From Flaccisagitta enflata (lineage: Eukaryota; Chaetognatha; Sagittoidea; Aphragmophora), in assembly GCA_965153355.1 (NCBI GenBank), contig OZ231126.1, positions 49,600,001 through 49,664,000 on the forward strand: 64,000 bases of DNA, written 5' to 3'. Positions 35,512 to 46,190 of the stretch are shown piece by piece. Position numbers and translations under genes: made by a program. Under the pieces are notes generated by a model. That model did no database searches. It had not been told where the DNA came from and worked only from the letters and a program-made list of their open reading frames with translations. Position 1 is the first letter of the stretch. Each line of letters opens with the position of its first letter.

Positions 35512-35661
35512 GAACAAAATAAAGAAACAAACAAACAAACAAGCGAAGGGAGAAACAAAGGAAGACAGAAAAAATAATGGAATGATGGAAGAAAATAAGA
35601 AAACAAGAGAGAAAGAAAGATAGATATGGAGAGGGAGGAAAGAAAGAAAAATAAGCACTAA

Positions 35662-36432
35662 TACAGGGTGTACCAACTCAGTTGTAACATAAAGAATCGA
35701 TGTATCTCTACCTTTAAAAAAGATAATCTAATTCTGAAAAAAGTTCTAAAGAGCTTTTGAAAAACGATTTTTGCTCAATAAGAGGAAAATGATCGGAAGG
35801 TATTATCAGTCATGGAAAAATGGCTTGGAAGTACATGCCTTTTTGCAACCATTTTGCCATTTTTCATTGATCTCCTATGACAACTACTCATTGTTTAGCT
35901 ATTATCTGTAAATGATTTAACAAAACATAAAGAGTTGGACTCAAATTAAAGGTATCCTGCATAGTGAAAGAGATTTGATAGAAAAATTCACATTTTTTTG
36001 AAAAAATAGCATGATATTTGCTAAATTCATGCCTTTGAAAATCAAGTTGTTTTTTTTTAAATGTGGTTTTGAAGAAAGAAAAAAAAATCTTCAATATTTT
36101 GAGGATGTTTTTTAATGGGGCCAAAAACTACTGCAAAAATTCTTTAATTTGGGACCAATCTCAGGTCTCTAGCTCAATCCGTTTAGAAATGAGAGCTTCT
36201 TAAAGAAAAAGTGTCTATGAGCAATGTCAGCCAAAATTGCAAATTGAGAAATAGCTGCATTATTTCAGGTTGTGAATGTGTAAAATTCTTTTCTGGACGG
36301 AAAAATTTTATTAGCATGAGCAAAAATCGTTTTTTAAGAGCTCTTTGGAACTTTTTTCAGAATGGGATTATCTTCTTTAGAAGCAGAGATACATCGATTC
36401 TTTATGTTACAACTGAGTTGGTACACTCTGTA
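35662..36432. mobile_element. 771-bp TA-flanked MITE with CAGGGTGT ends
   Basis: TACAGGGTGTACCAACTCAG and CTGAGTTGGTACACTCTGTA. The terminal repeat runs about 48 bp through GTTGTAACATAAAGAATCGA and continues in weaker form (AAAAAGTTCTAAAGAGCT). CAGGGTGT-type ends with TA fit the IS630-Tc1-mariner superfamily. Confidence 0.85.
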
Positions 36433-36599
36433 AGAAATTCTAAATGGTCAGTGGTACTCATTGCCTTCAACTTGGAATATGTCAGAATATGGAAGGGAGA
36501 GGGACAATGCACTATGAAAGGAGAGAGTATCTTATGTTGGCAAAAAAAAAAAAACGAATTGTATTTCTTCTGAGCGTTCAGAGATGTCACTGATTGTTT

Positions 36600-37229
36600 C
36601 TACAGGAACTTGCAATAATTTATAAAAAGGCATCCAAAATTTAGCCCCCTCCTCATCTTTATTACTCCTTTCAACTCTTCACCTTCTCTTCTTCTCTTCA
36701 TGATTGAGAACTACATTCATTGTAAACCACACTCTGCTATTCACTTAAATTTTGCTCTTTCTGAATTTTTCTTATATTCAGATTTTTTTTTGCATTGTTC
36801 AACTACTTGATGAAAATAATTTTCCTTATCATGCTTATTTCTTCTATTACATGCTCTTTCTTCAACAGTTCTCTCCTTATAGTAATGCAGAGTTTATTTA
36901 ATTTTATTATAATCATTTTTTTAGTATAGAGTTTTATATCATTAAAGTAAGTGTTAAAAAGATTATTTTCATTTCTAATTTGTTTCTTTCAAAAACTTAT
37001 TTATCTATCATTGCTTTTCAATGATTAAGATACTTAACTCATATGTATTATTTCATAAAAATCTTTTATCAATTCAGTATAAATTTTAGTCTAATGATAT
37101 TCTTTTTTATCTAATGGTAATATGCAATCTTTCTTCATTGATTTTTTCTTCAAAAGAATTCAATGAATTTTTCATAGAATATTTTTTGCCAAAATATTTT
37201 ATATGTTAAGAAAGATTTTATCAGAATTT
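36600..37229. other. AT-rich, no recognisable gene
   Basis: Strongly AT-rich DNA with stops in all frames. Confidence 0.6.
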
Positions 37230-37600
37230 ATTGAAATACAATAAAAAAAAAAAAAAAATTAGCGAAAAAAAAAAGGATTTGATAAAAAGAAATTTTATGA
37301 AAAAGATTTAGCAAAAAAAATTAGCCATAAAAAATTTAGCAATAAAAAATTTAGCGAAAAAAAATTCATCAAAAAAAAAAATAAGCAAAAAAAAAGTTAA
37401 GCAAAAAAAAATTTAATGGAAAAAAATTTAGCGAAAAAATTTAGTGAAAAAAAATTCAGCAAAAAAAATTTAGTGAAAAAAATTTATTAAAAAAATTTAG
37501 TGAAAAAAAAATTCACAAAAAAAAATTTAACGAAAAAAATTTTAAAGAGAAAAAATTAAGTGAAAAAAATCTTAGTGGAAAAAATCTAAAGAAAAAAATT
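37230..37600. repeat. (AAAAAATTTAGCG)n AT-rich minisatellite
   Basis: About 24 degenerate units of AAAAAAATTTAGC/GTG with period 13-17 bp. Confidence 0.85.
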
Positions 37601-37780
37601 ATCATCACTAGGTTCCTCTCTTGAAATTGAAATTGAAAGGTAATGATTTTTGATTTTACTATATTTAATGAAATTGTATCTTTTAAATGATCGCTAAATT
37701 CTAAAACCCCCCTATGCTAAAGTAACAGAAGAACACAATTCTTAGCATGCTCTAGCCTGAGTATAAGAATGATAAGAGGA

Positions 37781-37980
37781 AACAAGGCCGAATACACGGC
37801 TACCAAAGTCGCGTGCGGGTGGGCAGGGGCCATATTTGAGGTCACCAGACCATTTGGGCAGGAGCAGTGAGGTCAAAGAAATGAAATCATAAGAAAAAAG
37901 TAAAGTGTGACCGACCGACCAACCAACCGACTGACCGACGGACAAAGCGGCTTGTAGAGTCGCGTGCACGCGACTAGAAA
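37781..37980 (-). mobile_element. Hairpin-capped element, family A, with 18-bp perfect palindrome
   Basis: AACAAGGCCGAATACACGGC, AAGTCGCGTGCGGGTGGGC, CCATTTGGGCAGGAGCAGTG, GACCGACCAACC core, and head AGTCGCGTGCACGCGACT (37958-37975), perfectly self-complementary. Confidence 0.82.
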
Positions 37981-38740
37981 TGTATTGATATAATGAATTT
38001 TAATTTTTTCATTATGATTTTTTAAAAATCAATTGATATTAGAATACTGATGATGATGATGATAATGATGATGCTGATGATGAGTCAAATATTAATTCAA
38101 TCTCTATCTTAAGTTAAAAAATATTTGATATTCAATATGCTTTGCATTCAATATTGCTTAAAGTTTGGATTTCTTTACTGAAATTATTTTGATTAACCTT
38201 GACTTAATATAATACTTTTAAAACTTGACTTAATGCTTTTAAAAGATTTTTGTGTTGTTACCATCAAAATCATTACTGTGTTATATTCCTGATATTATAC
38301 ATTTCAAAATATTTATGATTTTATAAGAGATCATCACTCTGATCTATGATGATTAAACATGAAAAAATCGCAGTTCACATATTATGGCAAACGCCACTGG
38401 TTTACCGAAACTCGCGATACAAGAATCGATGACGATTCCTGTTTTGACTCAACCCGATCGGCGCTCGCCATCAGCAGAAATGGATCGCTGAGTTGCAATG
38501 AGATTTCCATGTTATGTATGTGGATTTACAAGAAGGCTGGCCAAAACTGGACCATAAAACTTTATATCAAGGTTTCTTTTTCAATTCTCCGCACAGTGAT
38601 GTAAAAAATTCCGTGGCAAAAGGCAGCAATGAAATTTTTTTTCTCTCCCATAGGGATGTACACAAGTTTTGCACATTGAGACCATATTATCTATGCTAGA
38701 TGTGCTCATAGCGGGTTGAAACTTGACGATGATATCAAGA
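37981..38740. other. No recognisable gene
   Basis: AT-rich; short GAT repeats near 38047-38085. Confidence 0.6.
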
Positions 38741-39190
38741 ACATAAAAAATGGCGGATTTTGTAAAACAAATTCTATCTACCTTGAATTGAGAAAAACTA
38801 TAAAAAAATCGGTGACCATTTTGAATCTGCGAGAGAATTTTCAAATGAGACGTTGCTGGTTGTCCTAGCTTTATCCGTCTAGAAATGGCATTGGAATGAA
38901 CACCAGTTGTCAGGAATTTGCGAATTCACTTTAGGATTTGCGACTATTTTGTTTGTTGTAACATAGAAACCAAACGCATTGAGTAAAAAATTCGTTCTTG
39001 GCGCCATTTTGAAGAAGATTCAAAGCTCTTTAATTTGCTCATGGATATCAGGTGGCTTAGACAATTCTATATTGCATTTTTAAGAAAAACGTTGAGACAA
39101 AAATTGCTAGTAGAAAAAAAGACAATATTTGCCGTTTTTGGAATCGGTGATATTCTTCTTCAAATCTATGCCATTTCTAAAAAAAATAAA
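38741..39190 (-). mobile_element. Family-D MITE, truncated
   Basis: ATGGCGGATTTTGTAAAACA, TTCTATCTACCTTGAATTGA, ATCGGTGACCATTTTGAA and CCTAGCTTTATCCGTCTAGA follow the right half of 31785-32395 reversed. The outer CCTTGGGG terminus is missing. Confidence 0.65.
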
Positions 39191-39196
39191 GCTTGG

Positions 39197-39425
39197 GGCT
39201 TCCTGGGCGTGAGGCTGAGATTTGAGCCTCAACATTGAGACTGGGATTTGGGTTTTGAGGCTGGGTTGGACCTCGAGGCGGTGATTTAGTTCTCATAACG
39301 GTGATTTGAGCATCGTGGCTGGAATTTGACTGGAGGAAAAATAATCTAGTCATCCAAGGATCGCAAATGGTCAGCGGTACTCGATGCCCTGCTTGGAGTG
39401 ATTTCTATAAGTCCTGACTCAGGAC
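39197..39425. repeat. Minisatellite GGCTGGGATTTGAGCCTC plus family-E tail
   Basis: Several GAGGCTGGGATTT units to about 39320. The family-E tail follows in reverse: GTCATCCAAGGATCGCAAAT, GGTCAGCGGTACTCGATGCC, CTGCTTGGAGTGATTT. Confidence 0.65.
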
Positions 39426-39474
39426 TCCTGAGAAGGCACATTTGAGACCGTTGGGGCTATTTTCCATGTTTTTC

Positions 39475-40144
<670 letters not shown>

Positions 40145-40392
40145 TTGTTTTCATCTTTGTCTTCGTTTTCTTCCTCCTCCCTCAATTGTTCTTCTTTGTT
40201 CATGCCCTTCATTATCATTATTTTCATGACTTGAAATTACCAATCAAGATTCGTGTCCTTTCGGTTGCGTGCATCCCTTTTCACATCAAAGTAAAGCGAC
40301 GTATTTGTTACAGTTTGGAACACAAAAAAAAGATGTTCACTTTGGACATTATGTCCTTATCATCGTAAAATTGGCAAAACAAAAATGGCGGA

Positions 40393-40882
40393 TTTTTAGT
40401 CGCGTGCTACGCGACTCTATAAGCCACTTTTCGTTCGGTCCGTCGGTTGGTTGGTTGGTCCGTCGGTTGGTCCGTCTGTCCGTCACAAAGTCGTTTTTAA
40501 GGCATTTTATCGCGTTTTTCATGTTTCTGAATAGTGGAGAAGAAGCTTGGAGTTGTAAAAAGCTGTTTGAAATGTCTTTTTAGTCGCGTGCTACGCGACT
40601 CTACACCCCGCTTTGTCGGTCAGTCCGTCGGTCCGTCGGTCCGTCGGTCCGTCCGTCGGTCCGTCCTTCACACTTTACTTTTTTTGGTTTTTGCGTTCTT
40701 TGGCCTCACTGCTCCTGCCCAAATGATGAAGTGACCTCAAATATGGCCCCTGCCCACCCGCACGCGACTGGGGTAGCCGTGTTTCCGGCCTTCTTTGAAA
40801 AAAAATTGTCAGTCTGTCAGTCTGTCTGCCAGACTGTTTTTGAAAGTGCCGACGCACGCGACTTAGGTCTAATGACCTTGTC
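40393..40882 (+). mobile_element. Hairpin-capped element, family A, GGTC-type (A1), split by a second copy
   Basis: Head hairpin AGTCGCG-TGCTA-CGCGACT (40398-40416), GTCCGTCGGTTGG core, subterminal GCACGCGACT (40854-40863), tail hairpin AGGTC-TAAT-GACCT (40865-40878), TGTC. Removing the nested 219 bp leaves about 271 bp, close to the uninterrupted copy at 52688-52947. Confidence 0.8.
40577..40795 (+). mobile_element. Hairpin-capped element, family A, GGCC-type (A2), nested in A1
   Basis: Head AGTCGCG-TGCTA-CGCGACT (40582-40600), CTACACCCCGCTTTGTC, GTCCGTCGGTCC core, GCACGCGACT (40760-40769), hairpin GCCG-TGTTTC-CGGC (40776-40789), CTTCTT. It sits in the T-run of A1's ATGTCTTTTT. Confidence 0.82.
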
Positions 40883-40959
40883 AAAACCTATTTTAATCAA
40901 CTTAACGCAAGAGAAACTAAGGAAAATCCGTGATGTTTGGAATGCTCTTCAAAAGATCT

Positions 40960-41047
40960 TTCATTTTTGAATTCCGAGTGGTTTTTGCATTACTGCTCCT
41001 GCCCAACCGTCCGCGACTGGATTGCCGTGTATCCGGCCTTGTTTTCT
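40960..41047 (+). mobile_element. Hairpin-capped element, family A (tail only)
   Basis: TTTTTGAATTCCGAGTGG, CTGCTCCTGCCC, GTCCGCGACTGG, GCCGTGTATCCGGCCTTGTT. Confidence 0.7.
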
Positions 41048-41052
41048 TCTAA

Positions 41053-41303
41053 GGGGGCGTTTCTAGTCAAAGACGATCGCGTTTTAAAAGGGCCACTCGG
41101 TCGCTCGCTACGTTCGTTCGCTCGCACCGCTCACTCCGCTCACTCGCTTCGCAGCGCTCCGCTTTGCTATGCTCGCTTCGCTCGCTTGCTCCGTTCACGG
41201 GCTCGCTCACTCACTTCGCTCACTCCCTCGTGGGACAGTGTTCACGCTGTTATCGCGTTTCACGGGTACAAACGCGTTTTTGGCGCTCACTAGAAACACG
41301 CCC
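41053..41303. mobile_element. 251-bp PIF/Harbinger-like MITE
   Basis: Ends GGGGGCGTTTCTAGTC and CACTAGAAACACGCCC with TAA on both sides (41050-41052, 41304-41306). A 3-bp TWA duplication is typical of PIF/Harbinger. The interior is a degenerate CGCTCGCTTCGCTCAC repeat. Confidence 0.75.
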
Positions 41304-42384
41304 TAAGTCCGCAAAATCTTGACTTCCGCCAAGAAGAAAACAACTACGATGATCGTCCGATTAGCGTATCAATTCCGAAATATTTTCAGGACCAACAAAA
41401 TATAAGATTTCATTGTGACTGAACGCCTGGGAGTTAAGACTTCAAATTTTCAGTGTAGATTCAAAATTTCACGCTCTTTCACGTGGTGCAATCAGATTTC
41501 ATGTAAAATGTGTCATTTTTACACCATAGTGGTATATCTTAAGCGTTAGGTATGCGTTAGGAACAAATGGGACTAGTATTAGTTGATGAAAACTCACATA
41601 ATCATAGGAGAGGACATTTCTTGATTGGTTTTGCTTGCTGTTTTCTACTGGAGACAGAATGGAGACAAGCCAAAAAAAGCCCTTTGACCAAATTTTTAGA
41701 CCCCCTAGGTGTAGGGAGGGTCACAAAAAATGGTTTGAAATTGTGCAATGGGTAGTTATGAATGTCTTTGAACCTTTTAATCATGTATCGGACAGGTATT
41801 ACATCCTCGAATTAGGTGTTGTTTATAAACGCCAAATAAACGCCGTTTATAAACAATGCTATACAACTGTTTATAAACATTAAAAATGCAAGTCAAATAA
41901 ACAAAAATTGTTTAAATGGCAGTAAAAAACGCTGTTTATAAACGACTTCACATCACTGTTTATGAACGAAGGAAAATAAGAAATTGTTTGACCTGATCAG
42001 TACAAACTGAAAATGTCCACACTAGAAAATGTTCTATTAGAAAAGTCAAAATTTTGACCCCAAAAATCGTTAAAAAGAGCCCATAATTGATCGTTTAAAA
42101 ACACAATATAATTGATGTTTATAAACAACAAAAATTAAGTGTTTACAAATGCTAAATAACTTGTGTTGACAAACACTGAAAAATATTAAAAAATTGTTTA
42201 TTTCCCCCTTAAACCCCCTATAACCACAAACATTGAAATAGATAATGTACAAAGGATTTTTTTATTTCCCTCCTCGCTCCTCTTCCTCCTTATCATTCAT
42301 AAATTGTTATTTGCCCGCAATTTATTTTGTAAATAAACAAATGTTTATTTGCTCCCAATATCCTTTCTAAATAAACAAAAAAAT

Positions 42385-42589
42385 CATAATGATTGTATTA
42401 GACGGATCATAAACAAACGTTGAAATATCAAATTCCCAATATTTCGACCGAAAAACATCAGCCTTCTTCAGGGGAGAAGAAAAATGCAAATGAGAATGAG
42501 AGAGAAAGAGAGAGAAAATGTAAGGTGGCTAATGCCAGATAGAGATAATGGGAAAAGAGACAATGGGAAGAAAGAGAGAGAGAGATTAA
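42385..42589 (-). repeat. Penelope-like terminal repeat (pLTR), 3' copy
   Basis: CATAATGATTGTATTAGACG to GAGAGAGAGATTAAG; the mirror image of 43918-44123 over 205 bp. Confidence 0.82.
42430..42474 (-). ncRNA. Hammerhead-ribozyme-like motif in the 3' pLTR
   Basis: Minus strand reads CTGAAGA (42465-42471), then a possible short stem, then GAAA (42442-42445) followed by TATTGGG. This is the CUGANGA...GAAA core known from Penelope-like terminal repeats. A GGCUG/CGGUC stem II with G:U pairs is possible. Activity unproven. Confidence 0.4.
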
Positions 42590-42652
42590 GCAGAAAATCT
42601 GCTTAGGGTGCCGCCTGTGGCCACCCTAATGAGCGCATGGACGACAACATAA

Positions 42653-44023
42653 TTATGTTGGTTGAGAGGCCGATGACTGTTGGCGGCGATTGCGAATACG
42701 TTGGGATTGCCTTTGGGGCTGCTGCGGTTGTTGCGACTGCTGCGGCTGCCGCGGCTGCTGCGGTTGACTCATCGCAGGTTGCCTGCGGGGTCGGCCTTGA
42801 CCACGTGGCGCCGTGTTGATTAGGTTCTCTAATTCGGGATTGTGAGGAGTGGGAGCCGCTGGTTGTTTGATGGCTTGATTGAGGATTTGGTCAAAGTGGG
42901 ATGAGAGATTGTGACGACCTGGGTCAATTTTTATGGATGGTTGAAGTGTCTTAATGTAAATGGCCTCATAGATACCTCTTAGTACCCAGTCGTTTTCGCG
43001 GTGAAGGACGATGGTGTCTTCCCTTCTGAAGTGGTGTGAGTGCTCGCGTGCGTGTTGAAGCATGGCTGATTTGTATTGGCCAAGTGCATTGGTGGCAGTG
43101 GATGTATGCTCGTTGAATCGTGCGGTGACAGTTCTCTCTGTTTCACCTACGTATCTGCCTGGGCATGGTTGGTTGTTGGCACCAGCACAGAAAATACAAT
43201 AGATGTGGCCATTCAATTCATCTTTTTCCAGTTGATCTTTGGGCTTGACCAATAATTCTCTCAATGAACCGCGCGCTGAGATGGAGACCGATATGCCATG
43301 GCTGTTAAGGAGTCTAGCAAGTGGCTCTGTTAGGCCAGCGTAGTAAGGAAGGCTAACATTGCCAAGTCTGGGTTTCTGCCGTTGTTGTTGTTGCGGCTGA
43401 GGAGGAGGAGGAGGAGGAGGAGAGGTGGCGGGCAGCGGATCGGCAGATGGAGGTTGAGGAGGAGGAGGAGGAGGAGGAGGAGGAGGAGGAGGAGGAGGAG
43501 GATCGGCAGATGGAGGTTGAGGAGGAGGAGGAGGAGGTGGAGGAGGCGGACGGTATCTGTATTTGTCGTATGCCCATTTAGGATACCCATTGAGGGCAAG
43601 GGCCTCCTTCACCCTGTCAGTTTCGGCTTTGCGAAGTTCTGGTGTGGATGGGATAAGCTCGGCACGACGAGTAAGCGCATGGATGGTGGATATCTTGTGG
43701 GATTTGGGTGCATGGCTGTCGAATGGAATGTATTGGTTTGTGTGGGTGGGCTTGCGGTAGACATCAAAGTTGAGTGAGCCATCTGGATTATGGATGATGG
43801 TAACATCCAGCATGGCTATTTTGCCGTCTTTCTCTGTTTCCTTGGTCCATTTGATGTCTGGGTGTATGGAGTTGAGATAGTCGTGGAATGGTTGTATATG
43901 GTCATTGTGGATTGCAACTAATCTCTCTCTCTCTTTCTTCCCATTGTCTCTTTTCCTATTATCTCTATCTGGCATTAGCCACCTTACATTTTCTCTCTCT
44001 TTCTCTCTCATTCTCATTTGCAT
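42653..44023 (-). CDS. Penelope-like retroelement protein, 5' truncated: RT C-terminal region plus GIY-YIG endonuclease
   Basis: 456-codon frame. Residues about 1-34 (MQMRMREKEREN..) are encoded by the inverted terminal repeat and are not genuine protein. Residues about 35-150 match the region after the Penelope-type RT catalytic core (WTKETEKDGKIAMLDVTIIH, PDGSLNFDVYRKPTHTNQY). The YxDD part is missing. Residues about 155-220 are a proline run with two QPPSADP inserts, from (GGA)n expansion. A GIY-YIG nuclease follows: GHIYCIFCAG (GIY position), GRYVGETERTVTARFNEHTS (YIG position with downstream Arg), and the Glu of RGIYEAIYIKTL. The C-terminus is Gln/Pro-rich. In complete elements RT and nuclease carry out target-primed insertion. 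This copy cannot reverse transcribe. Confidence 0.85.
   Translation of the reverse strand: MQMRMREKERENVRWLMPDRDNRKRDNGKKERERLVAIHNDHIQPFHDYLNSIHPDIKWTKETEKDGKIAMLDVTIIHNPDGSLNFDVYRKPTHTNQYIPFDSHAPKSHKISTIHALTRRAELIPSTPELRKAETDRVKEALALNGYPKWAYDKYRYRPPPPPPPPPPQPPSADPPPPPPPPPPPPPPPQPPSADPLPATSPPPPPPPQPQQQQRQKPRLGNVSLPYYAGLTEPLARLLNSHGISVSISARGSLRELLVKPKDQLEKDELNGHIYCIFCAGANNQPCPGRYVGETERTVTARFNEHTSTATNALGQYKSAMLQHAREHSHHFRREDTIVLHRENDWVLRGIYEAIYIKTLQPSIKIDPGRHNLSSHFDQILNQAIKQPAAPTPHNPELENLINTAPRGQGRPRRQPAMSQPQQPRQPQQSQQPQQPQRQSQRIRNRRQQSSASQPT
43400..43555 (-). repeat. In-frame (TCC)n expansion encoding polyproline inside the Penelope-like ORF
   Basis: GGA/GGC triplets with two AGATGGAGGTTGAGG inserts. 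The frame stays open, so any length change was in multiples of three or the ORF was already neutral. Confidence 0.85.
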
Positions 44024-44123
44024 TTTTCTTCTCCCCTGAAGAAGGCTGATGTTTTTTCGGTCGAAATATTGGGAATTTGATATTTCAACGTTTGTTTATG
44101 ATCCGTCTAATACAATCATTATG
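43918..44123 (+). repeat. Penelope-like terminal repeat (pLTR), 5' copy, inverted
   Basis: CTAATCTCTCTCTCTCTTTC to CCGTCTAATACAATCATTAT; inverted copy of 42385-42589. Confidence 0.82.
44036..44090 (+). ncRNA. Hammerhead-ribozyme-like motif in the 5' pLTR (antisense to the ORF)
   Basis: CTGAAGA 44036-44042, GAAA 44063-44066, then GAAATAT..ATATTTC pairing as a possible stem III. Confidence 0.4.
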
Positions 44124-45443
44124 CCTCAACAACAATCGTTCAACTTTCATCGAAACAAAAAAATCGTTTATTTGGCACCATAAATTTGTTTTCATAAACA
44201 TTTACACTCATTAAGAAGTTTTTGTGTTTATAAACGCCAAAAATATGAATCTCATAGACGAATTTGTTTATTTGGGTACCATAAATTTGATTTCATAAAC
44301 AGATTTTTATATTTCTCTCCTCCTCCTCCTCATCCAAAATCGTTTATTAGCTCCCAACTTCCTTTCCAAATTGACAAAAAATCGTTTATTTGGCACTAAA
44401 AATTTGTTTTTATAAACATTTACACTCTTTTAGAAGTTTTTGTATTTATAAACATCAAAAATATGAATCTCATAAACGAATTTGTTCATTTGGTACCATA
44501 GAAAAAATGAAAATTTTTGTTGTTTACAATGGTCTACAAATAAATGTTTATGTAAATGTTTATTTGGGAGCAAATAAACAATTTTGGATGAGGAGGAGGA
44601 AGAGGAGGAGGAGGAGGAGAGAAATATAAAAATCTGTTTATGAGATCAAATTTATGGTACCAAATAAACAAATTCGTTTATGAGATTCATATATTTGGTG
44701 TCTATAAACACAAAAACTTCTAAAGGAGTGTAAACGTTTATGAAAACAAATTTATGGTGCCAAATAAACGATTTTTTGTTTATTTGGAAAGGAAATTGAG
44801 AGCAAATAAACGTTTTTGGATAAGGAGGAGAAGGAGGTGGAGGAGAAAAAAAAAATCTTAAGTACTTTTCCCATTGCAATTTTTGTGGCTATAAACAAAA
44901 GAAATAGTTTATTCTTTTGGCGTTTACAAACACAAAAAATATAGCGTTTACAAACACTTAATTTTTGTTGTTTATAAACATCAATATTATTGTGTTTATA
45001 AACGATCAATTATGGGCTCAGTTTAACGATTTTTGGAGCAAAAAAAATGGTAGCAACCTTCAAATTTTTGAATTGTTTAATAGAACATTTTCTAGCTTGA
45101 GCTTTTTCAGTTTGTACTGATCAGGTCAAACAATTTCTTTTTTTCCTCCAATTATAGACGGTAATAAAGAGTCGTTTATAAACAGCGTTTTTAAATACCA
45201 TATAAACAATTTTGTTTATTTGATATGCATCTTTTGATGTTTATAAACAGTTGTTTAGCATTGTTTATAAACGGTGTTTATTTGGCGTTTATAAACAACC
45301 CTAATATCGAGCACGTAATATCTCGTATCGGAAGCTTGTGCTCACGTAGATTGGTAGAAAGTCGGGCCCTCCTGCTTGCTGCGGAGCCATGACATTTGCC
45401 ATATATCTAACTCGGCTTTTTTTCCATCGTCAAGATAGTACAT

Positions 45444-45939
<496 letters not shown>

Positions 45940-46105
45940 GATAAACCTGGCATATTGCGGCCAAACAAATCAATTGTTGCCATACATGGCTAACCTTTTC
46001 AGGATTCTCGGTAATCAACAGCGACAATAAGGCCAATATAATCAATCTACAGTCATACTACGTCATTCATTGATTTTGACGTAGTAACTGCAACCAACAA
46101 GTTTA

Positions 46106-46190
46106 AGTCGCTTGCATGCAACTCTATAACCCGCCATGTCCGTTGGTCGGTCTATCGGTTGGTCCATCGGTCCGTTGGTGGAGCTCAGGT
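46106..46190 (+). mobile_element. Hairpin-capped element, family A (head only)
   Basis: AGTCGCTTGCATGCAACTCT then ATAACCCGCC and GGTCGGTCTATCGG; tail missing. Confidence 0.6.

Larger units (their letters stand above)
41797..45320. mobile_element. 3.5-kb inverted-repeat (foldback-like) structure with TGTTTATAAACA arrays
   Basis: Left arm 41797-42384 and right arm, mainly 44780-45320, are inverted homologues (GGTCAAACAATTTC, ACAGCGTTTTT, ATTGATCGTTTA and others, in mirrored order). Both are studded with the 12-bp palindrome TGTTTATAAACA. The right side holds a further inverted pair, 44158-44390 against 44575-44775, around ACAAATTTATGGTGCCAAAT. A Penelope-like element occupies the centre. Outer limits are approximate. 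Confidence 0.7.

Noticed and set aside
42637-42819. Plus-strand alanine-rich ORF
   Set aside because: Antisense shadow of the Gln/Pro-rich C-terminus of the Penelope-like ORF.
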